Numbered from the stretch's first letter, positions 8,989-18,302 are shown. The stretch: 64,000 bases of DNA from Ruegeria sp. Alg231-54 (GCF_900143525.1 NZ_FREZ01000002.1:62001-126000); one strand, 5' to 3'. Program-made: numbers and translations. The notes: a model not told the origin generated them from the sequence alone.

Positions 8989-11900
8989 ATGGGGATCCGC
9001 TTTTTCTCGGACAAGAACCGGCCGGTCCACATGGGGCCTTATCCGTTGGAGCGGTTGGCACGTCAGAGCGTTGTGCCGGACCTGTCCTTTGTGCAGCCGA
9101 TGCCCGTGCTCAGTTTTCACCGGCCGGATCAGCCTGAAAGCATCGTCAACGCCATGGGCGAGTTTCAGGCGATGATGGACGCTATTCGTGATGGCTTCGT
9201 AAATGCTGTGCCCTCTGAAATCCCGGCTGATCCGACCGCGCGCGCACATCACCTGAAGGCTTTTGGCTATTTCAATGACGCGTCGATGATGGGGTGCGGA
9301 CCTTTGCCTGCCGAGGCGATGCTGCCCCAGCCGCGTCATAACCCCGACATTGATCGTCTGGCCCATGCGCTGAAGACCCGGCAGACCAAGACGCTGGCGT
9401 CGGGTATCGATGTCATCATGGCCGACCTGAAGGAAAGCATGGAGGCCGCGCCCAAGCCGATGGACACTCACCGCCACGCCATCGTCTTTGTCTATGAACA
9501 CAACCGCGATCCGAACCCGGATGAGCCCGGCTCTGATTGGATCATGGATGCGCAGGATCACCGTTCCTGTTTGCTGGCGACCGAAAATGCGGTGGTGATT
9601 GCCAACTATATCCGGTTGTTGGGGTTCGATGCGCGGGCGCATACCGCGATGTCCTCTGAGGTTGATCTGGGCAAGCTGGCGGTGGCGGCTGGTTTGGCCT
9701 CGGTTGAGGGTGGCGATGTCGTTGTGCCGTGGCTAGGCAAGCGGTTTGGTCTGGCAGCTGTTACGACCGAGATGGAGATTGCGCATGATCAACCCCTGCA
9801 ATCCATGGCGCAGCAGCCTTGGTTTCGCACTCAGGGTCCGGCGTGGTGGCTGGGAACGGGGTTCGCCAAGAACGCGCTGAACCGGGATGCTTACGCCAAA
9901 CGACGCTACGTGGACGGGGCGCAACCGTTCGAGAAGCTTAAGCGCGTCGAGGACCCGACGACTTACATTGACGAAGAAAACGTGGCCCGCGTTCCCAAAC
10001 GCGCCGACATGTTTGCCCGCGCACAATTCGGGGATATGGGCAAACCGCTGCAGGATGCAGCCAGGGGGGGGCACTATGTGCGCAAGGCCGCCCCCAGTTT
10101 CGCGCAACGCCGTTCACTGGGCGCATTTGTGCTTTTGCAGGATGGCGACAGCGCGGATGGCCCGTGTCCGACTGATGCCGCCAGAAATGCCGCGAATATC
10201 AAGGCCGCGACCTATTTCATTGGAGGCGATGCCGTGGGCCTCAGCCGTTGTCCTGAATGGGCGTGGTACTCTCACGACGCGACCGGAGAAGAGATCAACC
10301 CGACCCACGATCAGGCCATCAGCATGATCATCGACCAGGGCTATGAAACGATGGAGGGGTCCAGCGGCGATGACTGGATCGCAGTTGCCCAGTCGATGCG
10401 CGCTTATCTGCGGTTTTCGCTACTGGGCGGTGTAATCGCGCAGCAGATCCGCAACCTCGGTTACAAAGCCAAGGCGCATACGGTCATGGATGGCGAAGTG
10501 CTTCAGCCGCCGCTTTTGCTGCTGTCTGGATTGGGCGAGGTCAGCCGGATTGGCGAGGTCATCCTGAACCCTTATCTAGGGCCCCGGCTCAAGTCCGGTG
10601 CGGTGACGACCGACATGCCGATGGAGCACGACAAACCGATTGATTTTGGCCTGCAGACTTTCTGTGAAAGCTGCAACAAATGCGCGCGCGAATGTCCTTC
10701 GGGGGCAATCACCGCGGGGCCGAAACTCATGTTCAACGGCTATGAGATCTGGAAATCCGACAGCCAGAAATGCGCAACCTATCGCGTGACCACACCCGGC
10801 GGTGCGATGTGCGGGCGTTGCATGAAGACCTGCCCGTGGAACCTTGAGGGCATCTTCAAGGAACGCCCGTTCCGTTGGGCCGCGATGAACATCCCTCAGG
10901 CTGCCCCAGCATTGGCGAAACTGGACGATGCCGTGGGTAATGGCGGTCTAAACGACACCAAGAAATGGTGGTGGGATATCGAATTGCAGGCGGATGGAGC
11001 CTACCGCCCAACGAAACATCCGCTGAACCGGCGTGACCTGCAAACGGATCTGGACCTGCAGTTCGAAGATCAGACATTAGCCGTCTATCCTGCCTATCTG
11101 GCCCCTCATCCGTGGCCATACCCCTTTGCGATGGACCGCGAGGCCGGGATTGCGGCCTATCAGGCGATGGTGTCAGCCGAAGAATACAAAAACCGCAAGG
11201 CAGCAGGGGATACGTCGATCGTGCATCGGTACTCAATCGCGGGCGACGCGCCGGTGATGCGGGTTGCGTTGACCAAGGTCGGCAAGATGACGGCGGATGT
11301 GACCAAGTATGAATTCTCGGCCCTGAATGGCGCGCCTTTACCAGATTGGACCGCCGGGGCACATCTGGATGTGCTGGTCGCACCTGAATTTCTGCGTCAG
11401 TATTCTATGTCGGGGGACCCGTCGGACAGGTCAGTCTATCAGATCGGCGTCTTGCGCGAGGATGAAGGACGCGGCGGTTCGGCCCTGTTGCATCGAATCT
11501 TCAACGAGGGGCGCAAGGTCTTCATCTCTAAACCGATCAACCATTTCGAACTGGATGAAACCGCAACAAAGACCTTCCTGATGGGTGGTGGGATCGGCAT
11601 CACCCCGATGATTGCATTTGCTCATCGGTTGCATGCGCTGGGCAAGCCGTTCGCGTTACACTATTCCGCCAGCACCCGCGCTGGGGCGGGATACTTGGAC
11701 GATCTGGCGGCGATGCCCTGGGCGGACCACGTGCATTTTCATTTCTCGGATGAAGGAACGCGCGCCGATCTGGATGCAGTCCTGTCGGGTTATCAGGAAG
11801 GGTGGCACGTCTATACCTGCGGACCGGATCGCTACATGGATGGTGTCATACAAGCGGCCGACCGGCAGGGATTTCCTGAAGAGGCCCGGCACCTGGAGTA

Positions 11901-12201
11901 TTTTTCGGTCCCCGAACAGCCGGAATATGAAAATCACTCCTTCACGTTGAAGCTGGCGAAGTCGGGTAGGGAACTGACCGTCCCCAAAGACAAAGATGCC
12001 GCTCAGGTATTGAACGAGGCGGGTATTCATGTGGATGTGAAATGCGCCGACGGCATATGTGGCGTCTGCAAATGCGGTGTGGTTTCCGGCGATATTGAGC
12101 ATCGTGATTTCGTTCTGTCCAACAAACAGCGCGAGGGCGCGATCATCTTGTGTCAAAGCCGCGCGGCTGAACCTGACGGTGTGATTGAGCTCGACCTCTG
12201 A
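8989..12201 (+). CDS. Self-sufficient reductive dehalogenase fused to FMN/NAD(P)H/[2Fe-2S] reductase
   Basis: A 1070-residue fusion. Residues about 1-700 match the catabolic, cobalamin-dependent reductive dehalogenases typified by BhbA (Comamonas) and the Nitratireductor pacificus enzyme. Two [4Fe-4S] motifs are complete: C559, C562, C565, C569 and C595, C608, C611, C615. The C-terminal 330 residues are a phthalate-dioxygenase-reductase module: FMN-binding RQYSMSG, nucleotide-binding GGGIGITP (866-873) and a plant-type [2Fe-2S] at C1019, C1024, C1027, C1055. There is no Tat signal and no anchor subunit, so it is probably cytoplasmic and draws electrons from NAD(P)H rather than a respiratory chain. 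The expected role is reductive removal of halogen from a haloaromatic such as a halogenated hydroxybenzoate; the substrate is inferred only from relatives. The SD (AGGAGG) is strong. Confidence 0.92.
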   Translation: MGIRFFSDKNRPVHMGPYPLERLARQSVVPDLSFVQPMPVLSFHRPDQPESIVNAMGEFQAMMDAIRDGFVNAVPSEIPADPTARAHHLKAFGYFNDASMMGCGPLPAEAMLPQPRHNPDIDRLAHALKTRQTKTLASGIDVIMADLKESMEAAPKPMDTHRHAIVFVYEHNRDPNPDEPGSDWIMDAQDHRSCLLATENAVVIANYIRLLGFDARAHTAMSSEVDLGKLAVAAGLASVEGGDVVVPWLGKRFGLAAVTTEMEIAHDQPLQSMAQQPWFRTQGPAWWLGTGFAKNALNRDAYAKRRYVDGAQPFEKLKRVEDPTTYIDEENVARVPKRADMFARAQFGDMGKPLQDAARGGHYVRKAAPSFAQRRSLGAFVLLQDGDSADGPCPTDAARNAANIKAATYFIGGDAVGLSRCPEWAWYSHDATGEEINPTHDQAISMIIDQGYETMEGSSGDDWIAVAQSMRAYLRFSLLGGVIAQQIRNLGYKAKAHTVMDGEVLQPPLLLLSGLGEVSRIGEVILNPYLGPRLKSGAVTTDMPMEHDKPIDFGLQTFCESCNKCARECPSGAITAGPKLMFNGYEIWKSDSQKCATYRVTTPGGAMCGRCMKTCPWNLEGIFKERPFRWAAMNIPQAAPALAKLDDAVGNGGLNDTKKWWWDIELQADGAYRPTKHPLNRRDLQTDLDLQFEDQTLAVYPAYLAPHPWPYPFAMDREAGIAAYQAMVSAEEYKNRKAAGDTSIVHRYSIAGDAPVMRVALTKVGKMTADVTKYEFSALNGAPLPDWTAGAHLDVLVAPEFLRQYSMSGDPSDRSVYQIGVLREDEGRGGSALLHRIFNEGRKVFISKPINHFELDETATKTFLMGGGIGITPMIAFAHRLHALGKPFALHYSASTRAGAGYLDDLAAMPWADHVHFHFSDEGTRADLDAVLSGYQEGWHVYTCGPDRYMDGVIQAADRQGFPEEARHLEYFSVPEQPEYENHSFTLKLAKSGRELTVPKDKDAAQVLNEAGIHVDVKCADGICGVCKCGVVSGDIEHRDFVLSNKQREGAIILCQSRAAEPDGVIELDL

Positions 12202-12330
12202 TCTGAGGTCTGAAAACGACTTCGATAAACACAAAAATTGGTCGTTCCAGCCATGGACGCCGTGGGGTAGCTGCACTAACGTCCCCTGCGAACCCCAGTG
12301 AATCCTGATCAACAGGTGCGAGGTATTTTC

Positions 12331-13197
12331 ATGGATTATCACAGCCCCGCCAGCTTTGCCGAGGCGTCGGCTCTGGCCGCGAACGCGACGGGCATTACCC
12401 GGTTTCTGGCGGGAGGCACCGATGTTCTGGTGCAGCTGCGCTCGGAACTTGTGACCCCCGACACGCTGATCGACATCAAAAAGATCGACGGCGTCAGCGA
12501 CATCATCAGCAATGCCGATGGCAGCTGGACGATTGGCGTCGCGGCCACCGGTGCCGAGATGAGCGAACATTCCGAATTGGGCCGCGATTGGCCCGGCGTA
12601 GTTGAGGCGATGGACCTGATCGGATCAACCCAAGTGCAGGGGCGCGCAACGCTGACCGGGAACTTGTGCAATGGCTCTCCTGCGGCCGATTCTGTGCCTG
12701 CTATGGTCGCCGCCGGAGTGACCGTTACCGTGACAGGCCCAAGTGGTGATCGCGAAGTTGCTGTCGAAGAAATTCCGACCGGCCCCGGCAAAACGTCGCT
12801 GTCCAAGGGTGAGCTGGTCTCGGCCGTGCACATTCCCGCACGGGGTGAGGATGGCGGCGACGCATATCTGCGGTTCATACCGCGGACCGAAATGGACATT
12901 GCCGTCGTTGGTGTAGGCGTGAACTTGCGTCTGGACGGCGATACTGTTGCCGAAGCCCGCGTGTCGCTGGGTGCTGTCGCCCCGACCGTTCTGCTGGTCG
13001 AAGACTGTGCCAAGGCCATCATCGGCAGTACACTGGACGACGCAGCGCTTGATGCGCTGGCTGCTGCGGCATCCGCTGCGTGCAACCCGATTGACGACAA
13101 GCGCGGCACCATCGCGTTCCGCACCGAGGTCGCTGGCGTTCTTGCCAAGCGCGCCGCGAAAATCGCCTATGCCCGTGCGAAGGGAGAACAAGCATGA
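12331..13197 (+). CDS. Molybdenum hydroxylase FAD subunit (CoxM-like)
   Basis: A 288-residue medium subunit of a xanthine-dehydrogenase-family enzyme. The FAD sites are ARFLAGGTD-type (here RFLAGGTDVLVQL) and TLTGNLCNGSPAAD. It passes electrons from the iron-sulfur subunit to FAD and on to the acceptor. The frame is open from 12298, but the ATG at 12331 (MDYHSPASF) has GAGG eight bases upstream and matches the family N-terminus. It overlaps the small subunit by four bases. It starts 130 bp after the dehalogenase with no obvious terminator between, so co-transcription is possible. Confidence 0.88.
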   Translation: MDYHSPASFAEASALAANATGITRFLAGGTDVLVQLRSELVTPDTLIDIKKIDGVSDIISNADGSWTIGVAATGAEMSEHSELGRDWPGVVEAMDLIGSTQVQGRATLTGNLCNGSPAADSVPAMVAAGVTVTVTGPSGDREVAVEEIPTGPGKTSLSKGELVSAVHIPARGEDGGDAYLRFIPRTEMDIAVVGVGVNLRLDGDTVAEARVSLGAVAPTVLLVEDCAKAIIGSTLDDAALDALAAAASAACNPIDDKRGTIAFRTEVAGVLAKRAAKIAYARAKGEQA

Positions 13198-13673
13198 GCA
13201 AGTTCCACGTATCCACCACTGTAAACGGCGACTCGGTTGAATACCTCTGCGACCCGCGCGAAACCCTGCTGGACTGTCTGCGCGACAAGCTGAACCTGAC
13301 CGGCGCGAAAGAAGGCTGTGGTACTGGTGACTGCGGCGCGTGTTCCGTCTCGGTCGACGGGCGCCTGGTCTGTTCCTGCCTGATGCTGGGGGTAGAGACC
13401 GATGGCAAGCAGATCGAAACGGTCGAGGGCATCGCGGATGGCGACGTTCTGCACCCGCTGCAACAGAAGTTTATCGAACACGCCGCGCTTCAGTGCGGCA
13501 TCTGTACACCGGGCATTCTGGTCGCGGCCAAGTCGCTGCTGGAAAAGAACCCAAACCCGACAGAAGAAGAAACCCGGTACTGGCTGGCAGGGAACCTGTG
13601 CCGCTGCACCGGTTATGACAAGATCATTCGCGCCGTCATGGAAACGGCAGAAGAACTGCGGGAGGCTTCGTAA
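13194..13673 (+). CDS. Molybdenum hydroxylase [2Fe-2S] subunit (CoxS-like)
   Basis: A 159-residue small subunit with two [2Fe-2S] clusters. The plant-ferredoxin-like cluster uses the cysteines in EGCGTGDCGACS plus the following VCSC. The second, all-helical cluster uses CGICTPG and LCRCTGYD. It relays electrons from the molybdenum centre to the FAD subunit. It overlaps the M gene upstream by four bases, and its last base is the first base of the L gene (TAATG), so the three genes form one tightly coupled operon. Confidence 0.93.
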   Translation: MSKFHVSTTVNGDSVEYLCDPRETLLDCLRDKLNLTGAKEGCGTGDCGACSVSVDGRLVCSCLMLGVETDGKQIETVEGIADGDVLHPLQQKFIEHAALQCGICTPGILVAAKSLLEKNPNPTEEETRYWLAGNLCRCTGYDKIIRAVMETAEELREAS

Positions 13674-15928
13674 TGGCACTCGACGATCGCAAATCTGAAT
13701 TCACTTTTGTTGGCACGCGACCGAACCGTCCCGATGGGTTGGACAAGGTTACGGGCCGCGCCAAGTTCGGGGCCGATATGTCGGCACCCGGTATGTTGCA
13801 CGGCGCGATCCTGCGCTCGCCTCACGCCCATGCGCGGATTGTGAAAATTGACACGTCGAAAGCCGAGGCGCACAAGGATGTCAAAGCCGTCGTGACCCGC
13901 GCGGATTTTGCGGACGTCCCGTTCAAACCGGGACTGGAGGGCGAATTCTGGAATGTTCTGGAAAACGTCATGGCAGGCGAAAAGGCTCTGTATGACGGTC
14001 ACGCTGTAGCAGCCATTGCGGCCACTTCGGCACTGGCGGCGCGCGATGCGCTCAAGCTGATCAAGGTTAAATACGAGGTCTTGCCCCACGTCACGGATGT
14101 GGACAAGGCGATGGCCTCGGATGCTCCAGTCATTCGCGAAGGTGCTGCGGACTATTCGGTGCCCGAGGGCATGCACCCCAATGTCGTGCGGTACCACGAA
14201 AGTGGTCATGGCGATGTCGAGGCCGGGTTTGCCGAAGCTGATCTGATCATCGAAGACAGCTTTGTCACTGAGGCGACCCATCAGGGTTACATCGAACCGC
14301 ATGCCTGCCTGGGTATGCTGGGCAATGATGGCAAGGGTGAGCTGTGGTGCACGACCCAAGGCCACTGGATCGCACAGAAAACCTGTGCAGCGCTATTGGG
14401 CATTGAGACCTCACAGTTGCGCGTGACTGCGTCTGAGATTGGTGGCGGCTTTGGCGGCAAGACAACCGTCTTTATCGAACCCGTTGCGCTGGCGCTGAGC
14501 CGCAAGGCCAACCGCCCGGTCAAGGTTGTGATGACCCGATCCGAAGTGTTTCGGGCAACTGGTCCCACTTCGTCGGCGTCGATGGACATCAAGATCGGCA
14601 TGAAGAAGGACGGTACCATCTCGGCCGCGCAGGGCGTGTTCCGCCTACAAGGCGGTGCGTTTCCGGGCGCGCCCGGCGATATGACCGCCATGTGCGCCTT
14701 TGCGCCTTACAATCTGACCAACGTCAAACAGGTTGGCTATGACGTTATGGCCAACCGACCGAAACAGGCAGCCTACCGCGCACCCGGTGCCCCAATGGGG
14801 GCGTTTGCCGTTGAGTCGGTGATTGATGAGCTGTGCAAAAAACTGGAACTTGATCCCGTCGATGTACGCCTAAAAAATGCGGCGTATGAAGGCACCAAGG
14901 CCAGCTATGGTCCCCGGTATGAGCGCATCGGTCTGGTGGAGACGTTGGAGGCCGCCAAGGCGCACCCGCACTACTCGGCGCCGCTGAAACCGGGGCAGGG
15001 ACGCGGGATCTCCTGTGGGTTCTGGTTCAACCACGGTGGAGAAACCTCGGTGTCTCTATCTCTGTCTGAGGACGGCTCGGCCCAGTTGATGGTTGGTACG
15101 CCGGACATCGGCGGCTCGCGTGCATCTATGGCGCTGATGGCGGCTGAGGTTCTGGGTATTCCCTACGAAAACATCCGGGTGACCATCGCCGATACAGCGA
15201 CGCTTGGGTACAACGACGTCAGCCACGGCTCTCGCGTGACCTACGCCTCTGGCCTGGCCACCATCAAAGCAGCCAAGCACGCGGTCGAAAAACTGTGCGA
15301 ACGCGCGGCGGCCAGCTGGGGAATTCCGACCGACGCGGTGAAATGGGAAAACGGCTGTGCGGTGCCCTCTGGCCCCAATGCCGGTGACTTCGATCCGCGC
15401 CCGCTGGCCGATATCACGGCCCATATGGGTTCGACCGGCGGTCCGATCTCGGGCCACTTTGAGGCGACCCCGGAAGGCGCGGGCGTGTCCTTTGGTACCC
15501 ATATCGTCGATGCCGAGGTTGATCCGGAAACCGGCAAAACCGCGATCACTCGCTACACGGTTATTCAGGATGCCGGTAAAGCCATCCATCCGACCTATGT
15601 GGAAGGCCAGTATCAGGGCGGCGCGGCGCAGGGCATCGGCTGGGCGCTGAACGAGGAGTACATCTATGGCGAGGATGGTCGCCTGCAGAACTCGATCTTC
15701 CTTGATTACCGTATTCCCGTCGCCAGTGACCTGCCGATGATCGACACGGTGATCGTCGAAGTGCCAAACCCCGGCCACCCATTCGGTGTGCGTGGCGTCG
15801 GCGAGACCGGCATCGTGCCGCCCTTGGCTGCCATTGCCAACGCCGTGTCGCACGCGGCGGGCGTACGTATGCGGCAACTGCCGATGTCACCGCCGCGTAT
15901 TCTGGCCGCGCTGAAGGACAATGGTTGA
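13673..15928 (+). CDS. Molybdenum hydroxylase catalytic subunit (CoxL/XDH-like), substrate unknown
   Basis: A 751-residue molybdopterin-cytosine-dinucleotide subunit. It carries GGGFGGK and a C-terminal GVGETGI containing the glutamate that acts as base in this family. The active-site loop reads AAYRAPGAPMGAF. It therefore lacks the AYXCSFR signature of genuine form I CO dehydrogenase and also differs from the AYRGAGR of form II. I would not call it CO dehydrogenase: it is a hydroxylase or dehydrogenase for an aldehyde, N-heterocycle or aromatic compound. Its end overlaps the MoaD-like gene by eight bases. Proximity to the dehalogenase suggests a joint role in haloaromatic or heteroaromatic catabolism. 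Confidence 0.85.
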   Translation: MALDDRKSEFTFVGTRPNRPDGLDKVTGRAKFGADMSAPGMLHGAILRSPHAHARIVKIDTSKAEAHKDVKAVVTRADFADVPFKPGLEGEFWNVLENVMAGEKALYDGHAVAAIAATSALAARDALKLIKVKYEVLPHVTDVDKAMASDAPVIREGAADYSVPEGMHPNVVRYHESGHGDVEAGFAEADLIIEDSFVTEATHQGYIEPHACLGMLGNDGKGELWCTTQGHWIAQKTCAALLGIETSQLRVTASEIGGGFGGKTTVFIEPVALALSRKANRPVKVVMTRSEVFRATGPTSSASMDIKIGMKKDGTISAAQGVFRLQGGAFPGAPGDMTAMCAFAPYNLTNVKQVGYDVMANRPKQAAYRAPGAPMGAFAVESVIDELCKKLELDPVDVRLKNAAYEGTKASYGPRYERIGLVETLEAAKAHPHYSAPLKPGQGRGISCGFWFNHGGETSVSLSLSEDGSAQLMVGTPDIGGSRASMALMAAEVLGIPYENIRVTIADTATLGYNDVSHGSRVTYASGLATIKAAKHAVEKLCERAAASWGIPTDAVKWENGCAVPSGPNAGDFDPRPLADITAHMGSTGGPISGHFEATPEGAGVSFGTHIVDAEVDPETGKTAITRYTVIQDAGKAIHPTYVEGQYQGGAAQGIGWALNEEYIYGEDGRLQNSIFLDYRIPVASDLPMIDTVIVEVPNPGHPFGVRGVGETGIVPPLAAIANAVSHAAGVRMRQLPMSPPRILAALKDNG

Positions 15929-16166
15929 GGTCCACCTCTGGTCCGGCCTCCGGTCTTTGACCGGGGGCCAGCAGGTGGTCGAAGTTGAAGCCAAAACCAC
16001 CGGCGATCTATTGCGGGAACTGGTGAAGCTACACCCGCAGCTTCAGGCGCCGATTGATGCCGGCGTATCAATCGCCATTGATGGGCGCGTCATCGCCAGC
16101 GGATTAACTGAGCCGATCCCTGTGGGCAGCGAAATTTACCTGATGCAACGTTTGCGGGGCGGTTAA
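15921..16166 (+). CDS. MoaD/ThiS-like ubiquitin-fold sulfur carrier
   Basis: An 81-residue beta-grasp protein ending in Gly-Gly (RLRGG), the hallmark of MoaD/ThiS sulfur carriers that are thiocarboxylated at the C-terminus. The body (VEVHLWSGLRSLTGGQQ, then IAIDGRVIASG and PVGSEIYLMQ) fits the family. It overlaps the 3' end of the catalytic molybdenum subunit by eight bases and so is translated with it. The inferred role is a dedicated sulfur donor for the cofactor of this hydroxylase, or a maturation partner, rather than the general MoaD. No activating MoeB/MoaE is adjacent. Confidence 0.75.
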   Translation: MVEVHLWSGLRSLTGGQQVVEVEAKTTGDLLRELVKLHPQLQAPIDAGVSIAIDGRVIASGLTEPIPVGSEIYLMQRLRGG

Positions 16167-16870
16167 GCCTCTGGCGACCACGGTTCACGTCCGACCATAC
16201 GGTCGGCCTCGGCGGTGATGTCGTTCATGTGCTGTTCAAGGCTTTGCCGCAACTCTTCGATTTGCTCTTCTGATGCTTTGCGTGGCACGGTTTCAGTCCA
16301 CTCGCGGCACAGAAAAACTCCCCTATTACGCCAGGGGCGGGGCATCAACAGGCGATCCCATGTACCCGCTTCGCTGCCATATTGTGCGGAATAGGTGATC
16401 CCGAAGATCCGTTTGCCCGAGGTGCGCGCCCAGACCAGTGGCACCGTGGACAGCACACGCTCGGGGCCGCGTGGTCCGTCGGCGGCGATGCCGATGGAAA
16501 TCCCTTTCTTAATCTTGCCAAACACCTCTCGCGACACGGCGACGTTGCTCTTGTGTTTGCTGGCCATGGCGATGGTGTCCATGCCGAATAGTTTCTGCAC
16601 CCGACCTACCATGCTGCCTGCTCGTGCAGACGAAGTGATCGAGCATATGCGCCCTTTGTCCAGCGGGAAGAAATACGGCGATTGCGCCAGCCGCTGATGC
16701 CACAGCACCACGATCACCGGCTCACCTTGTTCGGCCAGTTGGTCCAGTTCTTCGTATCCGATGCGCTGCCACTTGGTGTTGCGATTGACTACCCGGATAT
16801 AACTCGCGATGCGGCGCGCGGCCCAGTTTAGAACGGCTTCGCTGTCGGCTATATTTTTGCGGATACTCAC
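16163..16870 (-). CDS. DUF374 lysophospholipid-acyltransferase-family protein
   Basis: A 235-residue protein of the DUF374/LPLAT family. The acyltransferase block 1 equivalent is VVLWHQRLAQSPYFF and the later family motif is IAADGPRGPERV. These proteins are thought to transfer acyl chains to lipid-A-like or phospholipid acceptors at the inner membrane. It converges with the MoaD-like gene (four-base overlap) and ends the block to the left of tRNA-Trp. It was probably resident here before the island inserted. Confidence 0.8.
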   Translation of the reverse strand: MSIRKNIADSEAVLNWAARRIASYIRVVNRNTKWQRIGYEELDQLAEQGEPVIVVLWHQRLAQSPYFFPLDKGRICSITSSARAGSMVGRVQKLFGMDTIAMASKHKSNVAVSREVFGKIKKGISIGIAADGPRGPERVLSTVPLVWARTSGKRIFGITYSAQYGSEAGTWDRLLMPRPWRNRGVFLCREWTETVPRKASEEQIEELRQSLEQHMNDITAEADRMVGREPWSPEA

Positions 16871-17013
16871 GGATTGCGCCCCTCGTACTGACCAAAACGT
16901 GTCTTATAGAACTAAACGCTGCACGCAACTTGTTTGTCGGATGCATTAGTCGCGCGGAATTTGAAAAAGCCTCTTGAGTCCGCTGCGCGGCTGGCATATT
17001 TGATGCGCACCTT

Positions 17014-17089
17014 AGGGGTATAGCTCAGTTGGTAGAGCGACGGTCTCCAAAACCGTAGGTCGCGGGTTCGAACCCTGCTGCCCCTGCCA
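17014..17089 (+). tRNA. tRNA-Trp (anticodon CCA)
   Basis: A complete cloverleaf. The acceptor stem AGGGGTA pairs with TGCCCCT with one G-U pair. The D-arm begins TAGCTCAGTTGGTAGAGC, the anticodon loop holds CCA, and the T-arm is GCGGGTTCGAACCCTGC. The discriminator is G and CCA is encoded at 17087-17089. Its 3' 48 bases are repeated exactly at 39300-39347, so this gene is the attachment site of the island and is kept intact by the insertion. Confidence 0.97.
17042..17089 (+). repeat. Left attachment repeat (48 bp, inside tRNA-Trp)
   Basis: This is the 3' part of tRNA-Trp from the anticodon stem through CCA, identical to 39300-39347. It is the expected crossover region for a tRNA-targeting tyrosine integrase. 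Confidence 0.95.
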
Positions 17090-17154
17090 AAATTATTATT
17101 ATAAATCAAGTATTTGTATGCTGTGGTCGAAAAATTTACTCGACTATATTGTAC

Positions 17155-17168
17155 ATCTGTTGGACATT
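17155..17168 (+). promoter_or_regulatory. Candidate integrase arm-type site, left
   Basis: ATCTGTTGGACATT occurs here, 66 bp inside the left repeat and abutting the integrase stop codon. The same 14 bases recur at 39184-39197, 103 bp before the right repeat. Placement inside both ends fits arm-type integrase binding sites; binding is inferred. Confidence 0.6.
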
Positions 17169-18302
17169 TTAGATCAAACCCCGAAGTGCGGCTTCTGCCA
17201 GATCCCGGTCCTGTTCTTCGTCGGTGGTGATGTACCTGTTAGTCGATTCGTAGCTGGCGTGACCAGCGCGGCGTTGGATCGCAGCATAGTCTTTTGTCAG
17301 TTTAGCCATCTGTGTGATGTTGTAATGTCGGGTTCCGTGGATCGGTAACACATCCCGAGACACGCCGGACTTATCCCGGATCTTACCTGCGATCTTACTT
17401 ACATCGCTCATGTTCAACACCTGACCCGCAGGATCACAAAGAACCAGATCATTGTTCGCCCAAACGGACCCCGCCGCCAGTTGCCATTGACGCACCATAA
17501 CTTTGTGCTTGCGTAGAAGATCGACCGTCGCAGGTTCAATGGAAATGGTCCGGTGACCTGCTTCGGTTTTGGGTTCTTTAAAAGTGGTAGATTTTTTCCC
17601 GGTCGGTTGCGTTGCCGCCTGTCTAATAGTGATCCGTCCGGCGTTAAAATCAACGTCCTGCCAGCGCAATCCAAACAACTCGCCCCGACGCAAACCAGTG
17701 TGCGCGGCAAGTCTTAGGATAAACCCCATCAAACCGTAGATCGCTTTGGACTGATCTGCCTCGGTAATAATCGCCTGTAGCTCGTCGATAGTCGGGGCGC
17801 GTTTGGTTCTGTTCGACGCCGTCACCATCTCCATGCCCAAAGTCGGTGGTCGTTCGATCTCACCTTTCTTCCACATGTGGGTAAAGAACGTCTTCAAGCA
17901 CACTTGGTAATGATGAATCGTGCGTGGACTTGGAATGCGACCCGTTGGAGTTTCGCCCCGGCACAGTTGGGCAAGTGCGCGATCAATGTCGGCGGTGGTG
18001 ATCTGTTTGTATGGTTTGGGACCGATCAGGTTCCCCCATCCCCGACACTTTTCACGATACCCTACCGCTGTCTTTTCGGTAATCTTACCTACCGCCAAAC
18101 GGTCTTCGATCCAGCGCATCCAACGCGCCTCTAGACTTTCTTTACCAGTGCCAATCTTAAGCCTCTCAACATACAGCTTGTGGGCAATGGCCTCTGGTTC
18201 CGTCTTGAAGGTTTTCGAAGACGTGGACCGCTTGCCATCCTTGTTGCGACCTAATTCCCAACGGACTGTCCAACCACGTTTGTTGTGATGAATACTAGCC
18301 AT
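17169..18302 (-). CDS. int: Tyrosine-recombinase integrase
   Basis: A 377-residue phage-type integrase. The N-terminus has an arm-binding-like segment (SIHHNKRGWTVRWELGRNKDG). The central SAM-like domain is around residues 60-150. The catalytic domain has TGLRRGELFGLRW (first Arg), IHGTRHYNITQ (His-x-x-Arg), GHASYESTNRYI (second His and the nucleophilic Tyr). It lies 79 bp from tRNA-Trp and reads toward it. Its start overlaps the stop of the zinc-ribbon gene (TAATG), so the two are co-translated. It is expected to integrate and, with the excisionase-like protein, excise the island. Confidence 0.95.
   Translation of the reverse strand: MASIHHNKRGWTVRWELGRNKDGKRSTSSKTFKTEPEAIAHKLYVERLKIGTGKESLEARWMRWIEDRLAVGKITEKTAVGYREKCRGWGNLIGPKPYKQITTADIDRALAQLCRGETPTGRIPSPRTIHHYQVCLKTFFTHMWKKGEIERPPTLGMEMVTASNRTKRAPTIDELQAIITEADQSKAIYGLMGFILRLAAHTGLRRGELFGLRWQDVDFNAGRITIRQAATQPTGKKSTTFKEPKTEAGHRTISIEPATVDLLRKHKVMVRQWQLAAGSVWANNDLVLCDPAGQVLNMSDVSKIAGKIRDKSGVSRDVLPIHGTRHYNITQMAKLTKDYAAIQRRAGHASYESTNRYITTDEEQDRDLAEAALRGLI

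Noticed and set aside
11656..12570. A 304-codon minus-strand open frame over the end of the dehalogenase and the start of the M subunit
   Set aside because: It crosses two well-supported genes and has no family features.
12331..15928. Aerobic carbon monoxide dehydrogenase
   Set aside because: Gene order is M-S-L, but the L subunit lacks the AYXCSFR active-site loop of form I CO dehydrogenase; called a molybdenum hydroxylase of unknown substrate.
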